The notes under the pieces were generated by a model. It made no database searches, was not told the origin of the DNA, and worked only from the letters and a program-made list of their open reading frames with translations. A stretch of 64,000 nt of DNA from Hyphococcus lacteus (lineage in GTDB: Bacteria > Pseudomonadota > Alphaproteobacteria > Caulobacterales > Parvularculaceae): positions 1,922,001 to 1,986,000 of the forward strand of contig NZ_JBEHZE010000001.1 in assembly GCF_041058985.1 (NCBI RefSeq), in the 5' to 3' direction. The stretch's first letter is position 1. Every line of letters starts with the position of its first letter. Position numbers and translations under genes: made by a program. Shown one piece after another: positions 16,905-26,605 of the stretch.

Positions 16905-17459
16905 ATGGGGCAAGAAAATAGCAATTCTAACCGGCTAGCGATGGCTTTTCTCAATTCCCAAAAAGGGCTTGAGCGCTATGTACGTCGATTGGTCGGTAAT
17001 CGCGAGGGAGCAGAAGACATAGTGCATGAAGCATTTGTCAATGCTTATGCTGCCTCAGAACAGACTGAGATTGAACACCCAACAAGCTATCTTTTTACTA
17101 CAGCAAAACGGTTAGTGATTAGAGATAGGTCTCGACTATCCACTATTTTGACCGATTATATAGAGGATTATTCGGGTCCGGCGCTCAGTAGTAATGAAGG
17201 CGATGGGTTTGAAAAAATTGCGGCTCGGGAAGAGTTGAATGAACTTGGTGCCGCTATGGAAGCAATGCCAGCGCAATGCCGCAAGGTGATGTTGCTGCGT
17301 ATGTTCTATGGTATGAGCCAGCGAGAAATCGCAAAGACGCTCGGAATATCTGAAAGTACGACGGAAAAACACATTGCGAAGGGATTCTCTATCTGTGAGA
17401 CACGTTTTCGGCGCAAGGGTATTGATCGATCTCGAAAGAGAAAACGGAACGTAAGTTAA
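16905..17459 (+). CDS. ECF sigma factor, FecI-like
   Basis: The product has 184 residues with sigma region 2 (LERYVRRLVGNREGAEDIVHEAFV, near 22-45) and region 4 (AMPAQCRKVMLLRMFYGMSQREIAKTLGISESTTEKHI). FecI-type sigma factors direct transcription of a TonB receptor gene when a FecR partner relays an outer-membrane signal. A fecR gene follows, then an STN-domain receptor, which completes the classical three-gene circuit. A small inverted repeat ATAACC-TGTTCC-GGTTAT (16889-16906) covers the start codon, and no clear Shine-Dalgarno site is present. ATG 16941 is an alternative start. Confidence 0.9.
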   Translation: MGQENSNSNRLAMAFLNSQKGLERYVRRLVGNREGAEDIVHEAFVNAYAASEQTEIEHPTSYLFTTAKRLVIRDRSRLSTILTDYIEDYSGPALSSNEGDGFEKIAAREELNELGAAMEAMPAQCRKVMLLRMFYGMSQREIAKTLGISESTTEKHIAKGFSICETRFRRKGIDRSRKRKRNVS

Positions 17460-17477
17460 AGCGATGATTTGTGTAAA

Positions 17478-18578
17478 ATGGCTGACGAAGAAGTCGGTGA
17501 TGTAATGAATGAAGTGATTAAGTTCCCTGCGGAAACGCCCGAGACGCGCGCGGCTATTAAATGGGCTGCGCGGTTGGATCGCGGGAATCTTAAAAAGGCC
17601 GAGAAAGCCGAGCTGGAAAATTGGCTTGCTGGCAACAAGGCTCGCCAAGAGGAGCTAATTCGTGTTGTAGAAATGTGGGACGAGTGGCGGGCGCGGCTGG
17701 CGAATAGCGAGATTGATGCAGGCGACTATTTTGCGTCTGAATTATCGGAACTTTCGGAAAGTCGCTTGAAGCACGAACGTCGATCAAAATTTCGGCGTGT
17801 CGCGGCGATAGCGGCATCGTTTGGATTGGTTTTTGCCACTGCCTCAATAGGTGTGAAGCAGTATCAATATACTCAGTACACATCTAAAAATACAACATAT
17901 GCAACGCTGATAGGTGAGCAGCGTACAATCATGTTGCCGGACAATTCAACTGTGGTTCTCAATACGTCAAGTAAGTTAACGGTCAACTACAGAAAAGGTG
18001 CTCGTGAAATTTCGCTATTGAAAGGGGAGGCGCATTTTGAAGTTGCACACGATAAGACGCGCCCATTTCTTGTTCAGGCCGGCGGGGGTGTCGTCAGGGC
18101 TGTCGGGACAGCATTTTCCGTTAAATTTGAGCAAAGCGAAATTGAGGTTTTAGTCTCGGATGGTGAAGTTCTGGTCGGGTTATTAGCTTCTAATGAAGAA
18201 AAAAATACCGAGATACGTGAGGTTGCTCTTCCGCAGGAGGGGACAGCCAAAGCATCCGTCGGTGAACGCGTCACATTTGGAGATACGATAAATACCGTGA
18301 CCCGTGTCGAGCCGACGCGTTTGGAAAATGAATTGTTCTGGCGGAATGGCGTTCTGGCGTTTGACGATGAGCCACTTCACCAGGTCATCGCAGAAATTTC
18401 ACGATATACAGACCTTGAAATTGATATAGTCGACGCTGATGTTCGCGATTTGCGTGTGGGGGGGTATTTCCCAATAGCGCGGTTGGATTCTATTTTTGAT
18501 TCTTTGCGTGATGGGTTTGGATTGTCAGTTCAGGAGGTGGACGATGGTGTTTTTCATATCAGCCGCCATCAAGGATAG
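17478..18578 (+). CDS. FecR-family anti-sigma / sigma regulator
   Basis: About 366 residues from ATG 17478; a TTG at 17469 and an ATG at 17505 are alternatives. The cytoplasmic N-terminal domain (DUF4880-like: TRAAIKWAARLDRG and AELENWLAGNKARQEELIR) binds the sigma factor. A single membrane segment (VAAIAASFGLVFATASIGV, near residues 113-131) follows. The periplasmic FecR domain shows RTIMLPDNSTVVLNTSSKL and ALLKGEAHFEVAHD-type sequence (SLLKGEAHFEVAHD). The C-terminal domain (LAFDDEPLHQVIAEISRYTDLEI) is STN-like. It transmits the receptor signal to the ECF sigma encoded 18 bases upstream. Confidence 0.93.
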   Translation: MADEEVGDVMNEVIKFPAETPETRAAIKWAARLDRGNLKKAEKAELENWLAGNKARQEELIRVVEMWDEWRARLANSEIDAGDYFASELSELSESRLKHERRSKFRRVAAIAASFGLVFATASIGVKQYQYTQYTSKNTTYATLIGEQRTIMLPDNSTVVLNTSSKLTVNYRKGAREISLLKGEAHFEVAHDKTRPFLVQAGGGVVRAVGTAFSVKFEQSEIEVLVSDGEVLVGLLASNEEKNTEIREVALPQEGTAKASVGERVTFGDTINTVTRVEPTRLENELFWRNGVLAFDDEPLHQVIAEISRYTDLEIDIVDADVRDLRVGGYFPIARLDSIFDSLRDGFGLSVQEVDDGVFHISRHQG

Positions 18579-18731
18579 CACCCATAGACCATAATTCCCT
18601 CGTTCGTCAGGGGCAGAGCTTACGCCTAAAAAATAGTTTAAAATATAATGGAGGATATTTGCTTGTCGCTGCTCTTTCTAAATAAGGCTGTCAAACCAAT
18701 CTCGGGCATATGTAATGACTGAGGGAATTTT

Positions 18732-21647
18732 GTGCAGCTGACATTTACGAGAGGGGCGACGGTATACGTAAGAAATTTCTGTGCCTTCATTATCATAGTG
18801 CTGACTATGTCGAACGTTGCGCAGGCGCAGGAAGCAGAAATCAGTTTCAAAATTGAACGGCAACGGGCATCGGACGGCATTTTAGAATATGCCGAACAAG
18901 CTCAGGTTAGTGTGCTGTTTAAGCAAAAATTGGTTGGCCCATTTTTTACTAATGAAGTAAACGGCAGTTATTCCGCAAAGGAAGCGTTGCTAACTTTATT
19001 GGCTGAAACCGGGTTGGAAGGGCGACTTACGGAGACCGGTACTCTCATAATTGGACGTTGCGAAAAGCGCGCCAAAATAAACAGACGCTGTGAAAATGGT
19101 GTCAAGATTGAGGGACATGGTTCAATGAAAGATTCCAAAAAAAGATATGGTCTGAGAGGGGCGCTGTTATCCGGTGCGGCAGCATTTGCGGGCTTCCTTC
19201 CGTCTGGGGCAGCGGCCCAAGAGGGAAGTGATGTTATTGCGACACAGGACGTTTTGGTTGTTACCGGAACGCGCGGCAAAGCCCGATCAGTGGCCGATAG
19301 TCCTATTCCGATTGATGTCTTCACGGGCGATCAGTTAGAGCAAGCGCCCCAAACGGGTATTTTTGAATCGTTGCGCTATCTGGTTCCTTCACTGAATTTA
19401 CCACAGCGCGCGGGTGGTGGCACAGCTACCTTCATCGCATCAGCCGGATTACGTGGGTTGAACCCTGACCAAACGCTAGTCCTCGTCAATGGCAAGCGTC
19501 GCCATAAAACGGCGCTGATCAACACTGCTACTGGTTTATTCAGCGGCTCAGCAGGGGTGGATCTAAATCTTATTCCAGCCGGATCAATTCAGCGAATTGA
19601 GGTATTACGCGATGGTGCGGCCGCTCAGTATGGATCGGATGCGATCGCTGGCGTAATCAACGTTATCTTGAAAGAAGATTCAGAGGGCGGGCGGATCACC
19701 ATCAACCGCGGGCAAAACTTTGATCGCGCCGATGGTGAATTTATCAATATTGGTTTTAATAACGGTTTTGCCCTGGGAGATGCAGGGTTCTTAAATTTCT
19801 CATTTGAGTTCCGTGATAAAGAAGCGTCAAACCGGGCGCGCCCTGTTCCAATTCCTGATCCGGCAAATCCTGGTGGGCTGAATTTATTCCCAATTTTGCC
19901 TGGGCCGGCGCTTGATCCGCGCGAATTGTCGATTGACCGTCTTGTAACGAGCAATTTTGGTAACTTTCCCCAGCGGACATATTCTGGCGGTATCAATGCG
20001 GGGTATGATTTGGGGGATGTCGAACTTTATATGTTCGCGACATATGCCAATCGTTCGTCCAGCCTCGATTTTACATTCAGACGCCCACGAGACTCGCGTG
20101 CAGTGCCGGAAATCTATCCGCAAGGGTTCCGCCCGACAGAAGTCATCGAAGAGGATGATTATGAGGTCGTAGCGGGCGTCCGAGGTGTTACAGCAGGATT
20201 TGATTGGGATCTGTCTGCGGGCATTGGGCGCGATCATACAGAATGGAAAAATACTGTTGGGCTTAATGCGAGTTTGGGCGCAAATAGTCCGACGTCATTC
20301 TTCCTCGGCAATTTGATTGCCCGTGAAATCACGACATCGTTTGATGCAACACGCGCATATATGACTGGCGCGGGTGAGCTTCAGGTTTCGTTTGGTCTTC
20401 AGTATCGGAACGAGGCGTTCGAAATTCGTAAAGGTGAGCCGTTGAGCTATGCAGACGGTAACAATGGCCTTGCGCCGGGTGCACAGGGTTTCCCTGGTTT
20501 CGCGCCGGAAGCTGAAAATGATATCTCTCGAGACAACGTTAATGGATATGTCGAACTTGGTTGGCAACCAACGGACCGGTTCTTTATTGGCGCTGCGGGA
20601 CGTTATGAAAACTTTAGTGACTCGGCTGGTGATACTGCGATCGGAAAAGTAAATGCCCGCTACGACCTAACGGATTCAATTGGTTTCCGTGCGTCCTTTA
20701 ACACCGGATTTAGAGCACCTAGCATTCAACAGCTTGGGTTCAAAGGTAGTCGTGGCCAGTTCATTGATTTGGATAATGATGGAATCGCAGAAACTATTGT
20801 TCTGCGCCAAACATTGCCATCCACCGATACCGCGGCTCAAGCGTTGGGTGCCGAACCACTGACACCAGAAAAGTCCACAAACATCAGTGCTGGCTTCACG
20901 TTTACGCCGGGGCGGGGGCTTTCTTTGACGATTGATGCATATCAGATCGACATTGATGACAGGATTGCCTTGTCGACGCAGTTCAATCGTGGTGACGCTC
21001 GCGCGGCCCAGGGTGGCGGGACTATCGGCGATCAAATTTCGTTATTGCTGGACGGTGCAGGGTTTGATGCCTCGCTTGGCGGTGTGAATTACTTTACGAA
21101 TGCTATTGATACGCGCAGTCGTGGATTCGATATCGTTGGTCTTTGGTCTGCTGATTTGGGGGCTGGGTCACTCAATTTAAGCGCAGCTTTCAATTATAAT
21201 GAAGTCACTATTGAAGGGGTCGACCCTAACCCGACAGAATTGGCAGGACTGATTCTTGCTGATGGATCGCCCATTGTTCAATTCGATCGATCTCGTTTAG
21301 GTTCTTATACTGATGAAATTCCGTCTACAAAAGGAAGCATCAGTGCGGCCTATGAAAATGGTGGCTTTCAGGTGAATTTACGCGGCACTCGATTTGGTGC
21401 ATTCACAGAAGTTTCAACCTCAGCACCTAATGACCGCTTCAATCAAGCAAAATGGATCTTTGATGCCGAGTTAGGATATGAATTTGATAACGGGTTCGGT
21501 ATTTATGGCGGAGCCAACAACGTTTTCAATACATATCCAGATGAAACACGCCAGGCAAATTCCCTAGGTACCAACTTCTACGACACAATCTCGCCTTACG
21601 GCTTTACAGGCGGTAGTTGGTACATCAGAGGCGCTTACAACTGGTAA
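18732..21647 (+). CDS. TonB-dependent receptor with STN domain and a second internal signal peptide
   Basis: The ORF has 971 residues. Residues 1-33 are a signal peptide (FCAFIIIVLTMSNVAQAQEA). Residues about 35-113 form the STN signalling domain that contacts FecR (ILEYAEQAQVSVLFKQKLV, YSAKEALLTLLAETGLEGRL). Then, unusually, residues 132-162 look like another complete signal peptide (MKDSKKRYGLRGALLSGAAA, ending AAAQ). A TonB box-like DVLVVTGTR, a plug domain and a 22-strand-type barrel ending in a C-terminal Trp follow. The internal ATG at 19125 has its own GAGGGA (19110-19115) nine bases upstream. It could therefore be an STN protein fused to, or translated together with, a separate receptor. 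The ligand is unknown; iron chelates and organic nutrients are both possible. Confidence 0.9.
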   Translation: MQLTFTRGATVYVRNFCAFIIIVLTMSNVAQAQEAEISFKIERQRASDGILEYAEQAQVSVLFKQKLVGPFFTNEVNGSYSAKEALLTLLAETGLEGRLTETGTLIIGRCEKRAKINRRCENGVKIEGHGSMKDSKKRYGLRGALLSGAAAFAGFLPSGAAAQEGSDVIATQDVLVVTGTRGKARSVADSPIPIDVFTGDQLEQAPQTGIFESLRYLVPSLNLPQRAGGGTATFIASAGLRGLNPDQTLVLVNGKRRHKTALINTATGLFSGSAGVDLNLIPAGSIQRIEVLRDGAAAQYGSDAIAGVINVILKEDSEGGRITINRGQNFDRADGEFINIGFNNGFALGDAGFLNFSFEFRDKEASNRARPVPIPDPANPGGLNLFPILPGPALDPRELSIDRLVTSNFGNFPQRTYSGGINAGYDLGDVELYMFATYANRSSSLDFTFRRPRDSRAVPEIYPQGFRPTEVIEEDDYEVVAGVRGVTAGFDWDLSAGIGRDHTEWKNTVGLNASLGANSPTSFFLGNLIAREITTSFDATRAYMTGAGELQVSFGLQYRNEAFEIRKGEPLSYADGNNGLAPGAQGFPGFAPEAENDISRDNVNGYVELGWQPTDRFFIGAAGRYENFSDSAGDTAIGKVNARYDLTDSIGFRASFNTGFRAPSIQQLGFKGSRGQFIDLDNDGIAETIVLRQTLPSTDTAAQALGAEPLTPEKSTNISAGFTFTPGRGLSLTIDAYQIDIDDRIALSTQFNRGDARAAQGGGTIGDQISLLLDGAGFDASLGGVNYFTNAIDTRSRGFDIVGLWSADLGAGSLNLSAAFNYNEVTIEGVDPNPTELAGLILADGSPIVQFDRSRLGSYTDEIPSTKGSISAAYENGGFQVNLRGTRFGAFTEVSTSAPNDRFNQAKWIFDAELGYEFDNGFGIYGGANNVFNTYPDETRQANSLGTNFYDTISPYGFTGGSWYIRGAYNW

Positions 21648-21662
21648 TACCTTGAGTTTGGG

Positions 21663-21685
21663 GGCGGTTAATTAATTTAACCGCC
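21663..21685 (+). terminator. Hairpin after the receptor gene (weak terminator or attenuator)
   Basis: GGCGGTTAA and TTAACCGCC form a perfect 9-bp stem around TTAAT, starting 16 bases after the receptor stop. No U-tract follows directly; the first T run is about 10 bases later. It may attenuate read-through into the FG-GAP gene or stabilise the receptor mRNA end. Confidence 0.5.
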
Positions 21686-21763
21686 ACCAGCTTGTATTTT
21701 TCTATGCTGTGACCTGCGGATTTCTGCAGCAACGTAATCATAATAAGAAGACAGGAGGGCTGC

Positions 21764-23269
21764 ATGTTAAGCCGAAAGCGAAAATCGAAACTGAAATATG
21801 TGGGTGCGGGCGTATTGATGGGGTATTCGTGTGTTCAGCCACTGCATGCTGCCGACCCGGTATTTAGTCACGTCCAAAAGAATGATTTCGCCATAGCGGG
21901 ATCGCTATCAAATGCGTGGGCAGATTACGACAATGATGGTGACCTCGATTTTGCAGTTTCGATAAAAGGTGGTGAAGTTCGTCTGTATAAAAATAATAAT
22001 GGGAAATTTGTAAATGTCGGCCCAAAAATGGGATTGCCGACGAGTGGTGATGAAATTCGAGGCTTATCTTGGGGGGATTTTGACGGCGACGGTGATGTCG
22101 ATCTTTTAGGTGGGTCGAATGTTTCCCCTATCCCAAGCCGCAGCTATGTTTATCGAAATGATAATGGGTCTGGCTTTGTCGAAATCGCGGCTGAGATAGG
22201 TCTAGAAATTCCAGGAAGATATAGCCGCCAGTCGAATTGGGTTGATTACGACAATGATGGCGATCTTGATTTATACGCCGCAAACCGTGCGGGGGCGAAC
22301 CGGCTTTACCAAAATGATGGCGGAAAATTTTCTAGCCTAGGTTATGATTCCGGCACCGTCGACAGTCGCCGCACTGTTGGGGTCTGCTGGTTTGATTATG
22401 ATGGTGACGGTGACCTTGACTATTTTCTTGCGAACCAGTCGGGCGATAGTGACGCTCTAATGCGGAATGACGGAGGTCGGTTTACCGACGTTGCGCCGGA
22501 ATTAGGTATGGATGAGACTTTGCGCCCCCAATCGCAAGGGGGAGTGGGGTGCGCCGTTGGCGACTATGACAATGACGGCGATTTCGATCTTTATGTTGCT
22601 GTGTATGGCCCGAACCTGCTCTATAAAAATAACGGCGACGGAACCTTTGAAGAGGTCGGTGCGGCGCTAGGGGTTACTGAACCAGACCATACGGTTGGTG
22701 CCGCGTGGGGTGATTATGATAATGATGGCTGGCTAGACCTAATGGTCATCGGCTATCATCGTGTTGATGGTGTTCAAGTCCCATTAAACAAACTTTACCG
22801 GAATACTGGCGACGGATTTTCTGATGTTACATCCCATAGTCCGCTCATTAATGCGGGGGACCATGGCGTTGAGTGGATTGATTTCGATAATGATGGTGAT
22901 GTCGATTTATCCTTAACTGATGGGTATGGCGAAAAAGGCGGACATTTTCTATTTCAAAATGATTTGAAACGCGGAAAGTCGACGGGCGTGTTAGCTGTAT
23001 TGCCACTGGGAAAGGGTAGAACTTTTACCAAAAGTGGTACTGAAGTCCGTTTGTTAGATCGGAATGATGAGGTTGTTGCATCAAGAATCGTTTCAACGGG
23101 CGGGGGGTATAATACCCAAAGCGCAACGCCGGTATATTTTGGCCTTCCCTCCAATGACGACGTCACAGTCGAAGTACGATTTATGGGTGATGACGGGGGC
23201 AGCATAAAACGGATTGAGAATGTTAGCGTTAAAGGAAAGGCGTCGATATTGGAAGTTATCGAGCCATGA
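21764..23269 (+). CDS. Secreted FG-GAP/VCBS repeat protein with ASPIC/UnbV C-terminal domain
   Basis: The protein has 501 residues. A signal peptide (YVGAGVLMGYSCVQPLHAAD, residues 11-30) precedes at least seven FG-GAP/VCBS-type repeats, each with a calcium-loop core such as DYDNDGDLDF, DFDGDGDVDL and DYDGDGDLDY. The repeats indicate a beta-propeller exported to the periplasm or surface. The last 80 residues (SGTEVRLLDRNDEVVASRIV, then GGGYNTQSATPVYFGL) match the ASPIC/UnbV domain found in CRTAC1-like proteins. The gene follows the receptor by 116 bases and begins after an ACAGGAGGG ribosome site. Its role is unknown; position suggests a surface partner of the receptor. Confidence 0.9.
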   Translation: MLSRKRKSKLKYVGAGVLMGYSCVQPLHAADPVFSHVQKNDFAIAGSLSNAWADYDNDGDLDFAVSIKGGEVRLYKNNNGKFVNVGPKMGLPTSGDEIRGLSWGDFDGDGDVDLLGGSNVSPIPSRSYVYRNDNGSGFVEIAAEIGLEIPGRYSRQSNWVDYDNDGDLDLYAANRAGANRLYQNDGGKFSSLGYDSGTVDSRRTVGVCWFDYDGDGDLDYFLANQSGDSDALMRNDGGRFTDVAPELGMDETLRPQSQGGVGCAVGDYDNDGDFDLYVAVYGPNLLYKNNGDGTFEEVGAALGVTEPDHTVGAAWGDYDNDGWLDLMVIGYHRVDGVQVPLNKLYRNTGDGFSDVTSHSPLINAGDHGVEWIDFDNDGDVDLSLTDGYGEKGGHFLFQNDLKRGKSTGVLAVLPLGKGRTFTKSGTEVRLLDRNDEVVASRIVSTGGGYNTQSATPVYFGLPSNDDVTVEVRFMGDDGGSIKRIENVSVKGKASILEVIEP

Positions 23270-23317
23270 TATTGACCTGTATTCGTCCGTATTCGCTCAA
23301 GAAAAACTGAGATTTGT

Positions 23318-24775
23318 ATGGCAATTTCCGATGCTGTGCCGCAACCTCGGACAACAATTCAGACAGGTGGATTATTAATTGGTGGTGCCGCATTTCTTTT
23401 AATGCGCATGACCGCGCCGCCCGAAACGCTTTCTTTTGATGCATGGGTTGTCGCCGCGTTAGCTGTGTTAATGATAATTTGGTGGGTGACTGAGGCCGTG
23501 CCCATCGCGGCGACGGCGTTGGCACCAATGGCAATTTTACCGTTTTTTGGTGTGCTTCCGCTAAAGGTAGCGTCTGCTCAGTATATGAGCCCGGTAATTG
23601 TGCTTTTGATGGCTGGGTTTATCATCGCGCGTGCAATCGAACGTTGGGGGTTGCATGAACGCATTGCCCTGTTTGTTGTAGATAATGTCGGCACGAGGCC
23701 GCCTGCATTGATTGCGGGTTTTATGTTGTCGGCTGCAATTCTTTCTATGTGGATATCGAATACAGCGACTGCATTAATGATGACACCTATCGCATTATCG
23801 GTTGCTAGCGCAGTATTGGGCGGACGCTCTCTTGGCGCTCCATTTACGACAGCGCTTCTTTTATCCGTTGCATATGCATGTTCTATCGGTGGGTTGGCAA
23901 CGCCGGTGGGATCTCCAACCAACTTGATCGTAATTGGGTATTTGGCCGAACAAGGTGTTGAGGTTAGCTTCGCGCAATGGATGCTATATGGGTTACCGGT
24001 GGTGTTGATTTTACTACCGCTCGCATGGTTCGTATTGACAGCCTACGGAACATTTAATTCAAAACGCGATGACGCGCCTGATCCCAGTTTAGTAAAAACA
24101 ACCGTCAAAAATGCCCGTGCGGAACTCGGAAAAATGACAGCACCCGAAAAGCGAACGCTGATCGTATTTGCTCTTGTCGCGTTTTCCTGGATTTTCCGTT
24201 CTCAGCTACAGAAGATTGGTGCACTTCAAGGCTTAAACGATCAGATCATTGCCGTTATGGGTGCCATTCTTTTATTCGTAGTTCCTTCAGGGCATAGTGA
24301 AAGCCGCTCTGCGCCACTTTTAGATTGGCAAACAGCTGAACGTATTCCATGGGGAGTTGTTCTGTTATTTGGGGGTGGGTTAAGTTTGGCAGCGGCCATT
24401 TCAGCATCGGGATTGGCGGCTTTTTTGGCAGGGTTTTTCACTGGGCTTTCGGGAATTCCAGTTTTTCTTGCGTTACTTGCCGTCACGATATTGGTACTAA
24501 CCTTGACTGAGTTCACAAGCAACGTCGCAACTGTTTCTGCACTTTTGCCGATGGTCGGAGCTATGGCTATAGCAACGGGAATGGATCTCTATGTTTTGGC
24601 GTTACCGTTGGGGCTGGCTGCTAGCTGTGCCTTTATGTTGCCGATGGCAACGGGACCTAATGCAGTCGCCTATGGCTCTGGAAGAGTCAGTATACCGCGT
24701 ATGGCGAGTATTGGGATATGGGTGAATATTTGTAGTGCCTTGGTTATTGCCGGGGTTGTATATTTCTTGCGGTAG
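23318..24775 (+). CDS. DASS/SLC13-family anion:sodium symporter
   Basis: The transporter has 485 residues and about 11-12 membrane segments. Family signatures are WWVTEAVPIAATAL near residues 51-64, GGLATPVGSPTNLIVIGYL (first substrate/sodium motif, SNT/SPT-like) near 191-209 and TEFTSNVATVSALLPM (second motif, about 390-405). DASS transporters import di- and tricarboxylates or sulfate with sodium. Which anion is used cannot be read. It is 48 bases after the FG-GAP gene and just before the CocE-type hydrolase, so it may take up a carboxylate released outside the cytoplasm. Confidence 0.9.
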   Translation: MAISDAVPQPRTTIQTGGLLIGGAAFLLMRMTAPPETLSFDAWVVAALAVLMIIWWVTEAVPIAATALAPMAILPFFGVLPLKVASAQYMSPVIVLLMAGFIIARAIERWGLHERIALFVVDNVGTRPPALIAGFMLSAAILSMWISNTATALMMTPIALSVASAVLGGRSLGAPFTTALLLSVAYACSIGGLATPVGSPTNLIVIGYLAEQGVEVSFAQWMLYGLPVVLILLPLAWFVLTAYGTFNSKRDDAPDPSLVKTTVKNARAELGKMTAPEKRTLIVFALVAFSWIFRSQLQKIGALQGLNDQIIAVMGAILLFVVPSGHSESRSAPLLDWQTAERIPWGVVLLFGGGLSLAAAISASGLAAFLAGFFTGLSGIPVFLALLAVTILVLTLTEFTSNVATVSALLPMVGAMAIATGMDLYVLALPLGLAASCAFMLPMATGPNAVAYGSGRVSIPRMASIGIWVNICSALVIAGVVYFLR

Positions 24776-24845
24776 AGATGTTGAAACAAAAAGAGCGCAA
24801 CAAAGCAATTGTTGGGTGGAAATTGATAGGATTGGAGCGAAAAGA

Positions 24846-26591
24846 ATGAAGTTTTGGATTTTTGCACGAGTTGCTGTTGCGGTATTAGTCTCCGCTTTTA
24901 TTTCTGCTTCGACGGGTGCCTTCGCGCAGTCGTTTAGCAATTATGACGGTGACTTCCCCGAATCAGTTTCGATCAGTTACCATCAAAAAGTCGAGATGCG
25001 TGACGGCGTGGTGTTGGCCACAGATGTATATCTTCCAAATAAAAAGGGAAAATTTCCGACGCTCCTCGTGCGTGATATCTACTCAAACGGTTCATCTAAA
25101 ATTCGTCAGCGTTATGCAAAATTTGCGACTAATAACGGATACGCATTTGTATTCCAATCTGTGCGTGGGCGGTATGATTCCGAAGGTGAGTGGTATCCAT
25201 ATTTTCAAGAAATTGAAGATGGTGATGATACATTGACCTGGATTGCTGAACAGTCTTGGTCCGATGGGCAAGTGGGTATGTTCGGTTCCTCTTACCTCGC
25301 TTCAGTGCAGTGGTTAGCCGCTCTTAACAAAAACCCTGCGCTCGTTGCGATAGCGCCAGCGATGAGCCCGGGAAACTATTATCGCGATGTGGCGTATCCG
25401 GGTGGTGCATTTTCGCTACTCTCTCGCGCACGCTGGGGGATTGGGCTTGTCGGTAGTCGGACGAACATGTCGTTTCCGGTAGATTGGATTGGCGGTATTG
25501 ATCATTTGCCGCTTTATACGCTAGCTGAAAGCGTTGGGTTTAACGTCAAACATTTTCAGGATTGGTTGGATCACCCATCCTATGATGATTATTGGGCGCC
25601 ATTAAACCTCGAAGCACGCGCGCCAGAAATGGCCGTGCCGGCGTTGAACATCGGCGGCTGGTATGATGTATTTTTGCGGAGTACAATCGGTAGCTACCAA
25701 ACGATGAAACGGGAAGCTGCAAGCGAGACCGCCCGGAATGGTCAGCGCATGATCATCGGCCCGTGGCCGCACGGTTGGAACGTTTCTTCAAAAACAGGGG
25801 ACACAGACTTTGGCCCCAACGCGCTCATCAATGCTGAGGAAATTTTTCTTGAGTGGTTTGATTATTGGATGAAAGATGGCCCGGCACCGAGTGGCAGCCC
25901 GATTAAAATTTTTGTTATGGGCGAAAATGTTTGGCGAGAAGAAGAAGTTTGGCCGCTAGCAAATACTCAATTCACACCATTTTATTTACACGCGGATCAG
26001 ACACTTTCCCCTGACGTGCCTACCCAAAAAGATAGTACGTTGAAGTATCGATATGACCCTTCAGATCCGGTTCCAACTTTGGGCGGAAACATAATGGAGA
26101 CAACATTACGCGGCCCATATGATCAAGCGCCATTAGATGCACGTAAAGATGTACTTCGGTTCGAATCTGCACCGTTTGAAAAACCGACTGAAATTACAGG
26201 GCCGATTAGTGCTGAGATCTATGCGGCAAGTAGCGCTAAAGACACAGACTTTATGGCGAAACTCGTTGTGGTTCGGCCTGATGGTACGTCGTCAAACCTT
26301 GTGGATGGCGTAATTCGCGCGCGCTATCGGGACGGTTTTGATGAACCACATTTGATAGATCCCGGTACGGTGTATAAATATACCATCGATATGTGGGCGA
26401 CGAGCTACTTACTTGCCCCGGGTGAAAAACTACGTCTTGATGTCACTAGTAGTAATTATCCGCGTCTCGCACGTAACCTGAACACTGGTGGCGAATTTGC
26501 GAAAACTTCGAAAATGAAAATCGCGCGCCAGACCATTCATATGAGCGAAGCCAGCCCGTCGAAGGTAATATTACCAATCATTCCGCGCTAG
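24846..26591 (+). CDS. Secreted CocE/NonD-family serine hydrolase (X-Pro dipeptidyl-peptidase fold)
   Basis: From ATG 24846, 581 residues; an earlier in-frame start at 24735 would overlap the transporter and add a non-signal extension. Residues 1-28 are a signal peptide ending STGAFAQ. The alpha/beta-hydrolase core shows the nucleophile elbow GSSYLAS, the acid in GGWYDVFLRSTIG and the histidine in GPWPHGWN. A C-terminal jelly-roll domain (FMAKLVVVRPDGTSSNLVDG, then LRLDVTSSNYPR) completes the CocE/NonD architecture. Relatives include cocaine esterase, glutaryl-7-ACA acylase and X-Pro peptidases, so the bond is an ester or amide; the substrate is unknown. Context suggests periplasmic processing of a ligand brought in by the receptor. 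Confidence 0.92.
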   Translation: MKFWIFARVAVAVLVSAFISASTGAFAQSFSNYDGDFPESVSISYHQKVEMRDGVVLATDVYLPNKKGKFPTLLVRDIYSNGSSKIRQRYAKFATNNGYAFVFQSVRGRYDSEGEWYPYFQEIEDGDDTLTWIAEQSWSDGQVGMFGSSYLASVQWLAALNKNPALVAIAPAMSPGNYYRDVAYPGGAFSLLSRARWGIGLVGSRTNMSFPVDWIGGIDHLPLYTLAESVGFNVKHFQDWLDHPSYDDYWAPLNLEARAPEMAVPALNIGGWYDVFLRSTIGSYQTMKREAASETARNGQRMIIGPWPHGWNVSSKTGDTDFGPNALINAEEIFLEWFDYWMKDGPAPSGSPIKIFVMGENVWREEEVWPLANTQFTPFYLHADQTLSPDVPTQKDSTLKYRYDPSDPVPTLGGNIMETTLRGPYDQAPLDARKDVLRFESAPFEKPTEITGPISAEIYAASSAKDTDFMAKLVVVRPDGTSSNLVDGVIRARYRDGFDEPHLIDPGTVYKYTIDMWATSYLLAPGEKLRLDVTSSNYPRLARNLNTGGEFAKTSKMKIARQTIHMSEASPSKVILPIIPR

Positions 26592-26605
26592 TCGTGTGCT
26601 GAAAA

